Source: Rhizophagus clarus (taxonomy: Eukaryota; Glomeromycota; Glomeromycetes; Glomerales; Glomeraceae). From it: DNA of 64,000 bases. The notes beneath the pieces are model-generated. The model did no database searches. It was not told where the DNA came from and saw nothing but the letters and a program-made list of their open reading frames with translations. Each line of letters begins with the position of its first letter. The first letter of the stretch is position 1. Shown one piece after another: positions 37,101 through 48,180 of this stretch. The DNA lies in NCBI GenBank assembly GCA_015698045.1, contig BLAL01000356.1:1-64000 (forward strand). Direction: 5' to 3'. The position numbers and the translations under genes are program-made.

Positions 37101-37723
37101 AAATCATCATCATCATCCTCAAGATTAAATAATGATTTCGATCGCTTCTGTTGTTGAGATGTTATATAAATTAATTAATCAATTGAATTATTGAACTAAG
37201 AATTAAGGATTCCTCTAAATAAATTGTAAATACTTGTCGTTCTTTAGTAAATCTTTCTAAAATTTTTTCTTCAGGTGAGATATTTGAATTATTTTCTCCA
37301 AATCGATGATCGACTATTCCCCCTACTTTATTCTTGTTCTCCATTTCAACAAGTAAAGTTTTCATTCTCTGTTATTATTAAAAGTTATTTAGAGCAATTC
37401 ACTTATCCTCAGAAAAAAAAAAATAATACATTATGTATACAAGCCTTTTCAATTCCAATTTGTCTTTTCATTCCGGGTTTTCCTTTAATACCTTTAATTT
37501 TCTTTCCTAATACGTCATGTTTAACTTTATTAATTTTCAATTCAAAAGGATTAATTTGTTTTGGCACTAAACTATTCAAAGATTTAACACCCCCATCTCT
37601 TGGGAGTTTTTGTTTTTTGCTATTTGAGCGTGATTTTGATCCCATTAGACCATTGTTCTTTAAAGTGGCATTTAGACGTTTTAAAGCTGAACTTCTATCG
37701 CTTTTTGGATTGGTTGCCCTCAT
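34109..37723 (-). CDS. NOP14: Nucleolar protein 14 (SSU processome), 905 aa, thirteen exons
   Basis: Exons (minus strand): 37,723-37,445; 37,368-37,234; 37,147-37,021; 36,952-36,888; 36,813-36,745; 36,676-36,548; 36,470-36,309; 36,222-35,629; 35,561-35,193; 35,124-34,874; 34,791-34,647; 34,586-34,456; 34,370-34,109. Every junction keeps phase; intron 1 uses a GC donor (AAG|GCTTGT). Signatures are SALKRLNATLKNNGL, NPFELKINKVKHDVLGKK, IKGKPGMKRQIGIEK, GGIVDHRFGENN, LTHYGQSLAEIDDFDEPDL, a long acidic centre and AYVFPCPSTIENFLEIL. The C-terminus has SQYKREHKGAIRELRKDSQF and ends KAKKWGKL. NOP14 is needed for 18S rRNA maturation and 40S assembly. The start at 37,723 matches the family N-terminus; an in-frame ATG 39 nt upstream is less likely. 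Length is slightly above the yeast and human proteins. Confidence 0.93.
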
Positions 37724-37830
37724 AATTCCTAGAGTTTGTTTTTCGAGAAAAGAATTTATCAAAAATTTTTTTTACCATGGTGGTGCAGAATGCAGATCTT
37801 GCCTTCAAGTCACGTGCGTATAGTCCATTA

Positions 37831-39297
37831 CACCTGGGGAGGACCCCGGATAATTATAATAGAGGTCACATCCGCAGTACTAATTAAAAATCCAATGGAA
37901 TATACATAAATTTTGCCATATAAATATACATTTTTATCATATGACCTTCTATTGTACTATAAATATCCACTTTTATCATATGACCTCATAGTAAATTTTA
38001 ACAAAAAAAAAAGATTTTGTGTTAAAAATATGGATTAACCAGATTATATTATTTTTAAACTGAAACTAGCCAGAATTTCTCTATTAGATTTAATTTTATA
38101 ATTTATAATTTTATAACTGCTATAATCTCTGCAGAATATGCATTACTTGTATTACTTTCAAAATTATTTTAATAAAAGACCAAATAATTTTTTTAAAAAA
38201 ATTATATTTATGATTTACTATATAAAGTAATCCTTTGCTAATATTTAATTCTTTTTACATCACATTACTTCAGTTCTTTTATTGTTAGAATTCTTAAATA
38301 AAAGAATAATTACTATAAAGACCTGCTTTTTAATAAAGATTATATCCCTAGTACGCATGCATTTTATAAAAATGAAAATAAAAGGCGTTAGTTATATTCT
38401 TAAACCAAATTGTTAAGAAAAACATCTCTCTTTTCAAATTTAAGCCAGAAAATTTGAATCAAATCCTACAAAATAGACAAAAAAGAACATTAGTAATGTT
38501 CTCAAACAAAATTATTAAAGAACATCTTTCTCTTTATCACCCATTAAAGAAATTGCCCTCTTTAAATTTTACCTATTATTCTCTTTTCAAATTTATTTTC
38601 AAGTCAAAAGATCCCAATTTGTTTCTACAAAAATAAATAAAACAAAAAGAACATCAATAACGTTCTTAAAATAAAAAAAAATAATAAGTTTAGTAGCTTA
38701 CTCATTTCTATAGTTCAAGAAAATGAAAATCAAAATTTACCTAAAATAATTTGCAAATCTGCAATTACATAACTCTGTATTCTATAATACTAACATTTTA
38801 ACATATTTTAGCAATTTAAACCTGATGGCAAAACTAAATTTCAATCCAAACATATTTTAGCGTATGCTGTATATTATTTTGTAATGCTGTAATAAAAAGC
38901 TACAAACTCCTGGAAAAAAAAGCAATTAGCTATTTCTTGCTTAAACAATTTAATATGTAAAAGAATAGAAAAATATCTTAAATTAGCATTAAATTTTTGA
39001 TCTAGAAAAAAAATCAATGTACAATATCCATATTAATTTACAGCATTATAGTATGGCATTACAGCATTATAGTCAAAATATACACTTTATAATAAAGCAT
39101 TACATATGACCTTAAATATTTATCCAAAATTATATACTTTTTTTACTGTGACCTAATTTAGTGATACTCTATTTTTGCATATAACCTTTACTCAAAATAC
39201 CCATTTTTTCATATGACCTTCCTGTTAAAAATGCAAAAAAATATACGTTTTTTGCATATGACCTTTATTATAATTAACCGGGGTCCTACCTGGAGGA
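37831..39297. mobile_element. 1.47-kb TIR element just upstream of NOP14
   Basis: Left CACCTGGGGAGGACCCCGG followed by ATAATTATAATAGAGGTCA is mirrored at the right end (reversed: TCCTCCAGGTAGGACCCCGG, then TTAATTATAATAAAGGTCA). TA flanks both sides (37,829-37,830; 39,298-39,299). Subterminal CATATGACCTTNTATTG-like repeats with AAATATACATTTTT occur at both ends. The interior (38,100-39,050) is AT-rich with repeated GAACATTAGTAATGTTCTC-type motifs (38,486, 38,650) and no gene. It lies 107 bp upstream of the NOP14 start codon, so it may carry part of its promoter. Confidence 0.7.
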
Positions 39298-39305
39298 TAA
39301 ATATA

Positions 39306-39964
39306 CAGGGGGGCTAACTCATTAGTTACACAGGCTGATTAGTGATCACTAGAACTGTCTCCATATGTAAATCACTATGTGTTACTAGTAAAATGTAACG
39401 ATACCCCATGTTTAAAGTGAAAGATCTGCCGATAATCAACCCATCACTATTTTTCGGAAATGAAATGCTCAAGTTTATCGTTACGTATTTTTTTTTGTTA
39501 GTTTTTTTTCTGTATTTTTCAAAAAATAGGATCGGCTATTTGAAATACTTCAAAACTATATGAAAAATTATTACACACTTAAAAATAATACACAATAAAA
39601 GAAGAAAACACTATTTTTAAATGTTTTAAGCAAAAATATTTTATAACTTTTTATTGGAATCTCTAAAAAATAAAAAGTATAATTCTAACTTTCTAATATA
39701 AAAGTAACAAATACATATAAAATTAAGAACAAAGCAACCAGTGGTTCAATTTTGATAAAAAAACTTTGCCTACATAGAGCTAGCATATACAACCTTAACT
39801 TTTGAGATCGGCTGCTTTTTAGTGTATGTACGTTGAAAAAATTAAAAAAAAGTAAAAATTTTCGCATAATTTAGTATTAAAATTTGTTTGTGTAACTGAA
39901 TTTATGAGTGACAGTTCTGTTGGTTACTGATCAGTCTGTGTAACATTTGAGTTGGCCCCTCCTG
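39306..39964. mobile_element. 659-bp Tc1/mariner-type MITE
   Basis: Imperfect TIRs of about 55 bp bound it: left CAGGGGGGCTAACTCATTAG, TTACACAGGCTGATTAGTGA; right (reversed) CAGGAGGGGCCAACTCAAAT, GTTACACAGACTGATCAGTA. A TA (within TATA) flanks both ends. There is no coding capacity. It sits 8 bp from the end of the previous element, so one probably landed beside the other. Confidence 0.75.
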
Positions 39965-42595
39965 TATATTTTACAATCACGTGACTTAGGTGGCGCGATC
40001 ATTTCCCCAGTATCACCATCACTTTTCTTCTTTCACGTGACTTTTAGGCCGGCATTATGGAATTAAGAAATTAACCATGTGATGAAATGGCATGTAACAA
40101 ATATGGTTTCATCTTGAAAAATTTGTTTCCAGAATACTTATGAAAAATGGGAGTGACAAATATTTTTATTATGATCACGTAGAAGAAAGAAAAGTAACGG
40201 TAATACTGAATAAGATGACACGATTTAATAGTCTATTTGTTTATTATTAACCATTGCAATATACAATCAACTTGTAAGTTCTAAAAAGTTCCTGATAATT
40301 TTATAAGTTTTCAGGCCACTTTTAATAATAAATTAATAAGACCACGTATTAAAAAAAGGGTGGCATCTGTCATATTAACTGATATATTATATATAACAAT
40401 CTGAAATTTTTCTCATTATTTTCTTTTTGAAAAATTTCATGAAGCTAAAAACTATCAAATAGAAAGACCTTTAAGTTCAACAGTTTACTCTCTACCATTA
40501 TAAGTTTTAAAGTACTTGTGATTAAGTATCAGTCTTATCCTAGCAGATAAGTATTTCTTATATACCCTGATACTGATTGAAATTACCTTACCCCAAGTAT
40601 TCAAAAATACCAAGAGTGTATAATTATCCCATTTCGCAGATATGTTGTAGACTATTAGATTTAATGATTGTATCTATTCTTCACCTAAAGAATTAAACCT
40701 GTGATAATTAAAAAATTTGAATGTTTATCTATTAGAAATCCTGATTTCCTTTTTTTTCTTGAGAATTTTTATTTATAACTGGTAAAGGAGTATTATTACT
40801 ATTAATCACAGATTTAAGAGGAGAAAAATTTATTAATCTAAATTCAAAAGATACTGTCTTAAGTAACTGATCACCAAAGTTGATAAAGGTATTATTTGTT
40901 ACCAAAAGTTAAGAAAATTTTTGTACTATTTTTAACTTTTTTTTGGCAGCCTTTTTCTAAGATTTGAGTAACCAGTATCATGTGATATAATTATATCATA
41001 TGGTACCAGTTACTTATCCTAAATTATATGGTAATCTGTGATCTAATAGTAACCTACAATCTGAAAATAATTTATAATTTAATAATAATCTATAATCTGA
41101 TGGTAACTTATGATCTAGTGATAACTTATAATCTGATAGTAGCCTATAATCTAATAAAATAATCTAATGGTAACTATATAATCTAATAATATAATCTAAC
41201 GGTATTATCATAATCTATTTTTGAGTATTCTATGGTTTTCTAGTTATTCTTTTAAGTAATTTCTGCTATATTTAAATTAGTATCATATAGTCTAAACTAA
41301 AGGTAATATTACTATATAATTTAATGGTATCCTTATAATCTAGAGGTACCACTCTGCTTTTTACTCTTAACTTACTTATTTATCAAATTCTATATTATGA
41401 ATGCTGGCCTTCTGGAATCCAGATTCTATATTAAAAAGATGGCCTTAGTTTTCTACCTATTTGGAACTTTAGTTCTATATTAAAGGTGCTGGTCTTTTGC
41501 ATCTATTTGAATATCAGATTTTATATCAAGGTATTTACTTTTTTGCGCCTATTTGGTTACTTTTCTAGATCCCAAAATGTGGTAAAAAATATTGTGCATA
41601 TGCGCCGATCCTTGGAATTAGCTTAAATTAAGAATTTTTAATAAAAAATTAGTAAACAGTGCAAAATACAATTGTGTTATACATTCATCTTATCAATCTT
41701 ATGTAGAATAATCAGAAAATAAAAAAATTTTTTACAACTCATACTTAAAAATTAAAATAATAATAACTTTTTATAACCTATCAACTATTTTAAAAACCTA
41801 TCACTTTTTACACCAGTTGCAAATAAAAGTTTTATGAATACAATTGTAGTTATTTGCAGTTGTTAATGGTATTATTTATTCTCCAAAAGCTTTTTATTGA
41901 TGTAAAATAATTAAATAAAGCAGCAAAAATAACTGGGTTTCGTATAAATTTGCCATCATATTTAAAGAATTTTGAAAATAAAGAAATAACCAAAATTTTC
42001 ATTATCTTTTAATAATTTTTAATTTTAAAAATTGTTTTTAAAATATAGAGACAGAAAATCTTCCTTTATATCATTTACTGACGATGATTTTAAAACTCAT
42101 TTAACCGACATTGAAATCTCATGATATTTAAATCCACCAGTACGAAAGCTTTGACTTTTAAATAGATGATTGTTGTTACAGAACCTTGCGAACGCCGCCT
42201 TTCTACAAAAACAATATACCTGTATCTCAATAAGCTCAGAGAACTCATCATTTACAAAAATTAAAAAAAAAGAAACATTAGAACGTTTCTTAAAGTAAAT
42301 TCTGATATTTTTCCCAAAGAAACAACATACCCGCGTTTCAAGGAATTCCATTTGCTACAGATAAGTCATATTATGATCGATATACTTTTATTTTATTTTA
42401 TATTTAGTAAAACTCGGTAAAACAAAATAGTAAAAGTTATATCATTAGATTCAGAATACCAATGGCCCTATGATTATTAATAAAATGATAATTTTTTTTT
42501 AAATACACAATATATGAAAGCCATAGAATACTTTTATAAAAGTTATTTAACAAATCATTTTAATAATGTCAAAATATTAAATTGTGAAGTCTGGT
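39965..42595. repeat. Gene-free region with two minisatellites and minus-strand exon-like blocks
   Basis: At about 41,030-41,220 a unit of about 20 bp (ATAATCTGATGGTAACTT and variants) repeats about ten times. At 41,385-41,545 a unit of about 62 bp (GCTGGCCTTCTGGAA ... TTCTATATTAA) repeats about three times. Two CACGTGACTT boxes lie at 39,977 and 40,038. Near 42,160-42,360 the minus strand shows TGTAG|CAAATGGAATTCCTTGAAAC...|GTATGT and TTTTTGTAG|AAAGGCGGCG, which look like isolated micro-exons. No complete gene is seen. Confidence 0.6.
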
Positions 42596-42744
42596 CATCA
42601 CAGGTCGAATAAAAAAAAATCTCCAAAAATTGGCAGTCTGATTTTTGTCCGATTTTTGGATATATTTGTCTGATTTGTGGTTTTTTGTTGCCGATTTTAT
42701 GGCGCGAATTGTTCATGAACGGCATTGCCAATTTGTGCCAAAAA

Positions 42745-42878
42745 ATCGGCATTCCTATTTTTAAATAGTGCATGCAAATCGGCACTCCAATTTTTAAATA
42801 GTGCATGCAAATCGGCACTCCGATTTTTAAATAGTGCATGCAAATCAGCACTCCGATTTTTAAATAGTGCATACAAAT
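42745..42878. repeat. 33-bp subterminal tandem repeat, four copies
   Basis: The unit begins ATCGGCACTCCGATTTTTAA and ends ATAGTGCATGCAA, four times in a row with few changes. Each unit contains the inverted pair ATCGG-CACT-CCGAT. Because 33 is a multiple of three, the minus strand reads as an 11-residue peptide repeat (MHYLKIGVPIC); I treat this as incidental. It lies about 150 bp inside the left end of the CACTA-like element. Confidence 0.9.
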
Positions 42879-43079
42879 TCAACCAAATTAGCTAAATTTA
42901 TTTTATTTATATTTATGAAGTACGACACATGCAAAAATTTATTTTTTCTCAAAAAATTTTATTCAAAGTAGTTTAATTTAAAAATTTACATGTTTTATTA
43001 GTAATTAAAAAATAAGAATTTATTAAAAAGAAATCTATAATGAAAGTAAAAAAATGAATCAAAGTAAAGAAATGTGTTA

Positions 43080-44590
43080 AAAAATAAGAATAACAATAAA
43101 AAAAAAAAGAAATGGGGGGAAATGAAAAGAAGTAAGGGGGAAACAAAAAAAAATGAAAAGAATACAAAGGTAAAGAAAATGAAAGGAATGAAGAAGGAAA
43201 TGTAAGAAAAAAGGATAGTGTAATATAAAAAAAAAACAAAAAGAATAGTAGGAAAACATAAAGAAACGAAAAGAGAGAAGGGAGATATAAAGGAGCGAAA
43301 AAAAGGAGGGGGCAACGTAAAGGAACAAAAAGAAAGGAAGGAAATGTAGAAGAACAAAAAAAAAGGAGAAAATGCAAAGGAACAAAACGAAAAGAAGGGG
43401 AAACATAAAGTGATGAAACAAAAAGGAGAGTGAAACGTAATAGAACAAAAAAATGGAAGGCAAAACGTAAAAAAAGAAAAAATAGAGGAAACATGAAGAA
43501 ATGAAAGAGAAATGTGAATATACAAAAGAATTGAAGGGGAGATGAAAAGAATGAAGAGAAGTGAAAAGAAACAAAAAGAAACAAAAGAGACAAAATAAAC
43601 CGAAAGGTGGGTGAAAAGAAAAGAATGAAGGGGGAAGTGAAAATAAACAAAATAAATAGTAGAAAAACATAAAGAACGTAAAGGAACGAAAGGGAAACGT
43701 AAAGCAACAAAAAGAAAGGAAAGAAATGTAAAAAAACAAAAAAAAAAGGAGGAAATGCAAATCAACAAAATGAAAAGAAGGGGAAACATAAAGTGATGAA
43801 ACAAAAAAGAGTGAAACATAATAGAATGAAAAAAATGGAAGGCAAAATGTAAAAAAAGAAAAATAGAGGAAACATGAAGAAATGAAAGAGAAATGTGAAT
43901 ATACAAAAGAATTAAAGGGGAGATGAAAAGAATGAAGAGAAGTGAAAAGAAACAAAAGGAAACAAAAGAAACAAAGTAAACCGAAAGGTGGGTGAAAAGA
44001 AAAGAATGGAGGAGAAGTGAAAATAAATGAAAAGAATAGTAGGAAAACATAAAGAAACGGAAAGAAAAGAAGGGAAACGTAAAGGAACGAAAAGAAAGAA
44101 GGGGGAAACGTAAAGGAACAAAAAGAAAGGAAAGAAATGTAAAAGAACAAAAAAAAGAGGAAATGAAATGAAAAGGGAAAGGAACGAAATGAAAAGAAGG
44201 GGGAAGCGTAAAGGGTGAAATGAAAGGAGGGAAAATATAAAAAATAAAATGAAAAGAGGAGGAACGTAAAGAGACAAATGAAAAGGAGATGAAACGTAAA
44301 GGAATAAAGCAAAAATGAGGGCAAATGTAAAGTGATTAAATGAAAAGGAGGGTAAACGTAATAACCGAAAAAAAAATAGAAGGAAAAACGTAAAAAAAAA
44401 AGAAAAAAAAGAGGAAGAAATGAAAGAGAAATGTGAATATACAAAAATAATTGAAGGGAGACGAAAAGAATGGAAAACAAACGAAAAGAAACACAGGGGA
44501 TAAAAGAAAAAATGAAAGAAAAGTTAGTAAATAACGAAATGTAATCGATCATAAAAAAAATAAAATGAAATAAAAAGAAACATACTTGTA
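43080..44590. repeat. 1.5-kb polypurine tract made of tandem repeats of about 380 bp
   Basis: The plus strand is nearly all A and G. The phrase GAAATGTGAATATACAAAA recurs at about 43,509, 43,889 and 44,430, and CCGAAAGGTGGGTGAAAAGA recurs twice, giving a period near 380 bp. The long Phe/Ser/Leu frames on the minus strand arise from this composition. On the minus strand a T-run and TTTGCAG, an exon-like block and GTATG sit at 44,581-44,630, so the tract could be the following intron of a minus-strand transcript. Confidence 0.8.
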
Positions 44591-44631
44591 AAGAAGCCCA
44601 ATTACTAAAAACATTTGATCGGAACCTGCAA

Positions 44632-46050
44632 AAAAAAGATGGATTCGTTAGTAAAACGTTTCCTAAAAAAAAAAAGAAAAAATAAAGTTTCGAAAATTTC
44701 GAAACTTACATTCATTACGCCCACGGCCATCGTCCAAGAATCGAAAACTAGAAGCTACAAAAAAAAAGATGAAAACGTTAATAAAAACGTCTCCTAAAAA
44801 AAAACAAAGAAAAAAAAGTTTCTAAAATTTTGAAACTTACATTCATTACGCCCACAGCTATCGTCCAAGAATCGAAGACCAGAAGCTACAAAAAAAAAAA
44901 GACGGAAATGTTAGTAAAACGTTTTCTAAAAAAAAAAGAAAAAATAAAGTTTTGAAAATTTTGAAACTTACATTCATTACGTCCACGGCCATCGTCCAAG
45001 AATCGAAGACCAGAACCTACTAAAAAAAAAGATGGAAACGTTAGTAAAAACGTCTCCTAAAAAAAACAAAGAAAAAAAAAGTTTCGAAAATTTCGAAACT
45101 TACATTCATTACGCCCACGGCCATCATCCAAGAATCGAAGACCGGAAGCTACAAAAAAAAAAAGACAGAAACGTTAGTAAAACGTTTCCTAAAAAAAAAC
45201 AAAGAAAAAAAAGTTTCAAAAATTTCAAAACTTACATTCATTACGCCCACAGCCATCGTCCAAGAATCAAAGACCAGAACCTACTAAAAAAAAAAGATGG
45301 AAACGTTAGTAAAAACGTCTCCTAAAAAAACAGAGAAAAAAAAAGTTTGAAAATTTCAAAACTTACATTCATTACGCCCACAGCCATCGTCCAAGAATCG
45401 AAGACCAGAATCTACTAAAAAAAAAAGATGGAAACGTTAGTAAAAACGTCTCCTAAAAAAAAACAGAGAAAAAAAAAGTTTGAAAATTTCGAAACTTACA
45501 TTCATTACGCCCACGGCCATCGTCCAAGAATCGAAGACTGGAAGCTACAAAAAAAAAAGACGAAAACGTTAGTAAAACGTTTCCTAAAAAAAAATAAAGA
45601 AAAAAAAAGTTTTGAAAATTTTGAAACTTACATTCATTACGCCCACAGCCATCGTCCAAGAATCGAAGACCAGAAGCTACAAAAAAAAAAGACGAAAACG
45701 TTAGTAAAACGTTTCCTAAAAAAAACAAAGAAAAAAAAAGTTTCGAAAATTTCGAAACTTACATTCATTACGCCCACGGCCATCGTCCAAGAATCGAAGA
45801 CCAGAAGCTACAAAAAAAAGACGGAAACGTTAGTAAAAACGTCTCCTAAAAAAAAACAAAGAAAAAAAAAGTTTCGAAAATTTTGAAACTTACATTCATT
45901 ACGCCCACGGCCATCATCCAAGAATCGAAGACCAGAAGCTACAAAAAAAAAAGATGGAAACGTTAGTAAACGTTTCCTAAAAAAAAAAGAAAAAATAAAG
46001 TTTTGAAAATGAAAATTTTCGAAATTTACATTAATTACGCCCATCGTCTA
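44632..46050 (-). repeat. 132-bp tandem array with complete splice signals in every unit (micro-exon array)
   Basis: About eleven units; the anchor CATTCATTACGCC falls near 44,709, 44,838, 44,968, 45,103, 45,235, 45,367, 45,499, 45,631, 45,763, 45,893 and (diverged) 46,029. On the minus strand each unit reads: T-run ending TTTGTAG, a 45-nt block starting CTTCTGGTCTTCGATTCTTG and ending GTGGGCGTAATGAAT, then GTAAGTTTCGAAA, further T-rich sequence, TTTTACTAACGTTT and the next T-run. That is an acceptor, a phase-neutral exon, a canonical donor and a perfect TACTAAC branch site about 20 nt before the next acceptor. The intron-like spacer is about 87 nt, like real introns here. Two inverted repeats (GTTTCGAAAATTTCGAAAC; GAAACGTTNGTAAAACGTTTC) sit in the spacer. 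Confidence 0.85.
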
Positions 46051-46084
46051 AGGAGAGAAAAAAGAGATATTGGTACGTTTCTAA

Positions 46085-46200
46085 AATCATTAATAATAAA
46101 ACCTATTGTCAAATCGCCTTTCTGAAATCTTCAAGGCTGCATTCTACAAAAATGAAGAAAAGAAAGAAACATTAGAATGTTTCTTTAACACGAAACTTGC
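46085..46200 (-). other. Isolated micro-exon-like block downstream-related to the arrays
   Basis: On the minus strand: AACATTCTAATGTTTC (branch-like), a pyrimidine stretch ending TTTTTGTAG, then AATGCAGCCTTGAAGATTTC...GACAATAG and GTTTTATT. It lies between the 118-bp and 132-bp arrays and has the same orientation, so it could be one more exon of the same hypothetical minus-strand transcript. Confidence 0.45.
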
Positions 46201-46555
46201 CATTTTTACAATAAAGCTAAAAAATTTTTTTTAAAATTAAATAAAAAAAAATTCGTTTTTTAAATTAAAAAAAATTCATTTTTATGTTAAATAAAAAAAA
46301 AATTCATTTTTTTAGATTAAATAAAAAAAAATACGGCTTCTTTGGATGACGGTATTTCAGTGGTGTGTACCAACTTTTTGTTTGTTTGTTTTTTTATTTA
46401 AAGAAATACATTCTAACAGTTGCTTTTTTTTATTTGTAAATGAGCAGAAGGAAAAAAATGAAACGTAATAAGCAAAAATAAAAAAAAATTATCAATAAAT
46501 CAATAAACAAATGATGTAATTATATAGTCAGCCAATTAAAGATGATCATTTTTGA

Positions 46556-46752
46556 TTGAAAAATTGGCAGAGTTATATAAAAATTGGCAGAATTATATAA
46601 AAATAGGCAGAATTATATAAAAATCGGCAGAATTATATAAAATCGGCAGAATTACATAAAAATTGGCAGAATTACATAAAAATTGGCAGAATTACATAAA
46701 AATCGGCAGAATTATATAAAAATCGGCAGAATTACATAAAAATCGGCAAGAG
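46556..46752. repeat. 20-bp subterminal tandem repeat, about nine copies
   Basis: Unit AAAAATCGGCAGAATTAYAT, with TTGGCAG in the distal copies, lies about 50 bp inside the right end of the CACTA-like element. It shares AAATCGGCA with the left subterminal repeat at 42,745-42,878. Confidence 0.9.
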
Positions 46753-47389
46753 CATATTAAAATAAAGCAAATTCTGATTTTTTTTCATTCGACCTGTGCA
46801 TGCTTTTCATCCGACAACACTATGAAAAAGAAAAAAAAAAATAATTAATTAATTAAATAAATAAAAACTAACGAAAAACACCACCCCAACCCTCCCTTAC
46901 CTTAATTGTTCTTAATTCCAAAAGTCCAGTCATGCTTTTCATTCGACAACACTACAAAAAAAAAAATTAATAATTAATTAAAAAAATAACGAAAAACACC
47001 ACTCCAACCCTCCCTTACCTTAATTGTCCTTAATTCCAAAAGTCTGGTCATGCTTTTCATCCAGCAACACTACAAAAAAGAAAGAAAAAAAATAATTTAA
47101 TTAATTAAATAAAAAAACCAACGAAAAATACCTCCCCCAACCCTCCCTTACCTTAATTGTCCTTAATTCCAAAAATCTGGTCATGCTTTTCATCCGGCAA
47201 TACTACAAAAAAAAAAAAATTAATAATTAATTAAAAAAATAATGAAAAATACCACCCCAATCCTCCCTTACCTTAATTGTCCTTAATTCCAAAAGTCTGG
47301 TCATGCTTTTCGTCTGGCAACACTACAAAAAAGAAAAAAAACCAAATAAATAATTAATTAATTAAAAAAAAACAACAATAAACACCTCA

Positions 47390-48180
47390 CTAACTAGTAT
47401 TCCGTACAAATCAAATTAGACCAAATCAGGTTAGATTTGAAATTTGATTTGATCAAATCAAATCTGAAAAGTTTGAATTCGGATTTGAATCAAATCATTC
47501 AAATCTGATTTAAAATTTGATTCGAATTTGATTTGATTTGATTTAAATTTGATTCGATTCAAATCAAATTCAAATTCAAATCAAATCAAATTCATTCAAA
47601 TAGATTTGTGATTTAGTTTGATTTGTTAAATTTTAAATAAAAAAATGCGTTTTACAACGCAATATTAATAAAAATGTTGCGAAACATTTTTTTTAAATTA
47701 ATTTAATAAAAAAATGTATTTCGCAATACAATACTAATAAAAAAACATTGCGAAATGTTTTTTTTTAATTATTTAAATAAAAAATGCATTTTGCAACGCA
47801 TTATTAATAAAAAAATGTTGCGAAACGTATTTCTTTAGTGTGTTTAAGGAGGGTTGGACATCATGTGGTTGCAGTAACTACCAATAATATTTACGGTAAT
47901 TACAGGACCCTGAATAATACCAATATAACTCACATACGGGTTTGCGTAGAGTTTATATGAAATTACTTTTTAAACCTACAAATTGAGTTTGCGTAGATTG
48001 GTCAATTTGGGATATTATGTTTGTGTAGAATTTATAATAGATATACGTGGATTTATTTTTAAAAAATACTAATTTTGGTAAATTAAATTACTCAGTATTT
48101 ACCAAAATTTATTTTATTTTATTTGTTTTTTCACTTTTTTTTGGTATTTTATACCAAATTTATTTATTTTTATTATTCTT
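47390..48180. other. Foreign segment within the array: AAATCAAATTTGA-rich repeat, hairpins, AT-rich tail
   Basis: 47,410-47,640 consists of short direct and inverted repeats of CAAATCAAATTTGAATTTGA, which can fold extensively. 47,640-47,840 holds three GTTGCGAAAYATTTTT / AAATGCRTTTYGCAAYGC hairpins related to those at 49-51 kb. 47,850-48,180 is AT-rich, with GAGTTTGCGTAGA-like direct repeats (47,940-48,030). Probably one or two further inserted elements; ends are not resolved. Confidence 0.55.

Larger units (their letters stand above)
42599..46798. mobile_element. 4.2-kb CACTA-like non-autonomous element
   Basis: Ends are inverted: CACAGGTCGAATAAAAAAAA at 42,599 and, reversed from 46,798, CACAGGTCGAATGAAAAAAA (22 of 23 bp match). 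CAT flanks both sides (42,596-42,598; 46,799-46,801). The flanking repeat family reads ...GGTCATGCTTTTC... with a single CAT, showing a 3-bp target duplication. CAC-starting ends, 3-bp duplication and repeat-rich subterminal zones are CACTA (CMC) traits. Both subterminal zones share AAATCGGCA. No transposase is present; the interior is a purine tract and the 132-bp array. It is inserted in the 118-bp array. Confidence 0.8.

Noticed and set aside
42973-44552. Frames up to 491 aa rich in Phe/Ser/Leu, resembling multi-pass membrane proteins
   Set aside because: They are the complement of a 1.5-kb polypurine repeat, and three overlapping frames are open at once, which indicates composition rather than coding.
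45032-45886. Lys-rich plus-strand frames (repeats such as YIHYAHGHRPRIED) in the 132-bp array
   Set aside because: The frame breaks whenever the A-run length changes, and the splice-like signals are on the minus strand; treated as the wrong strand of the repeat.
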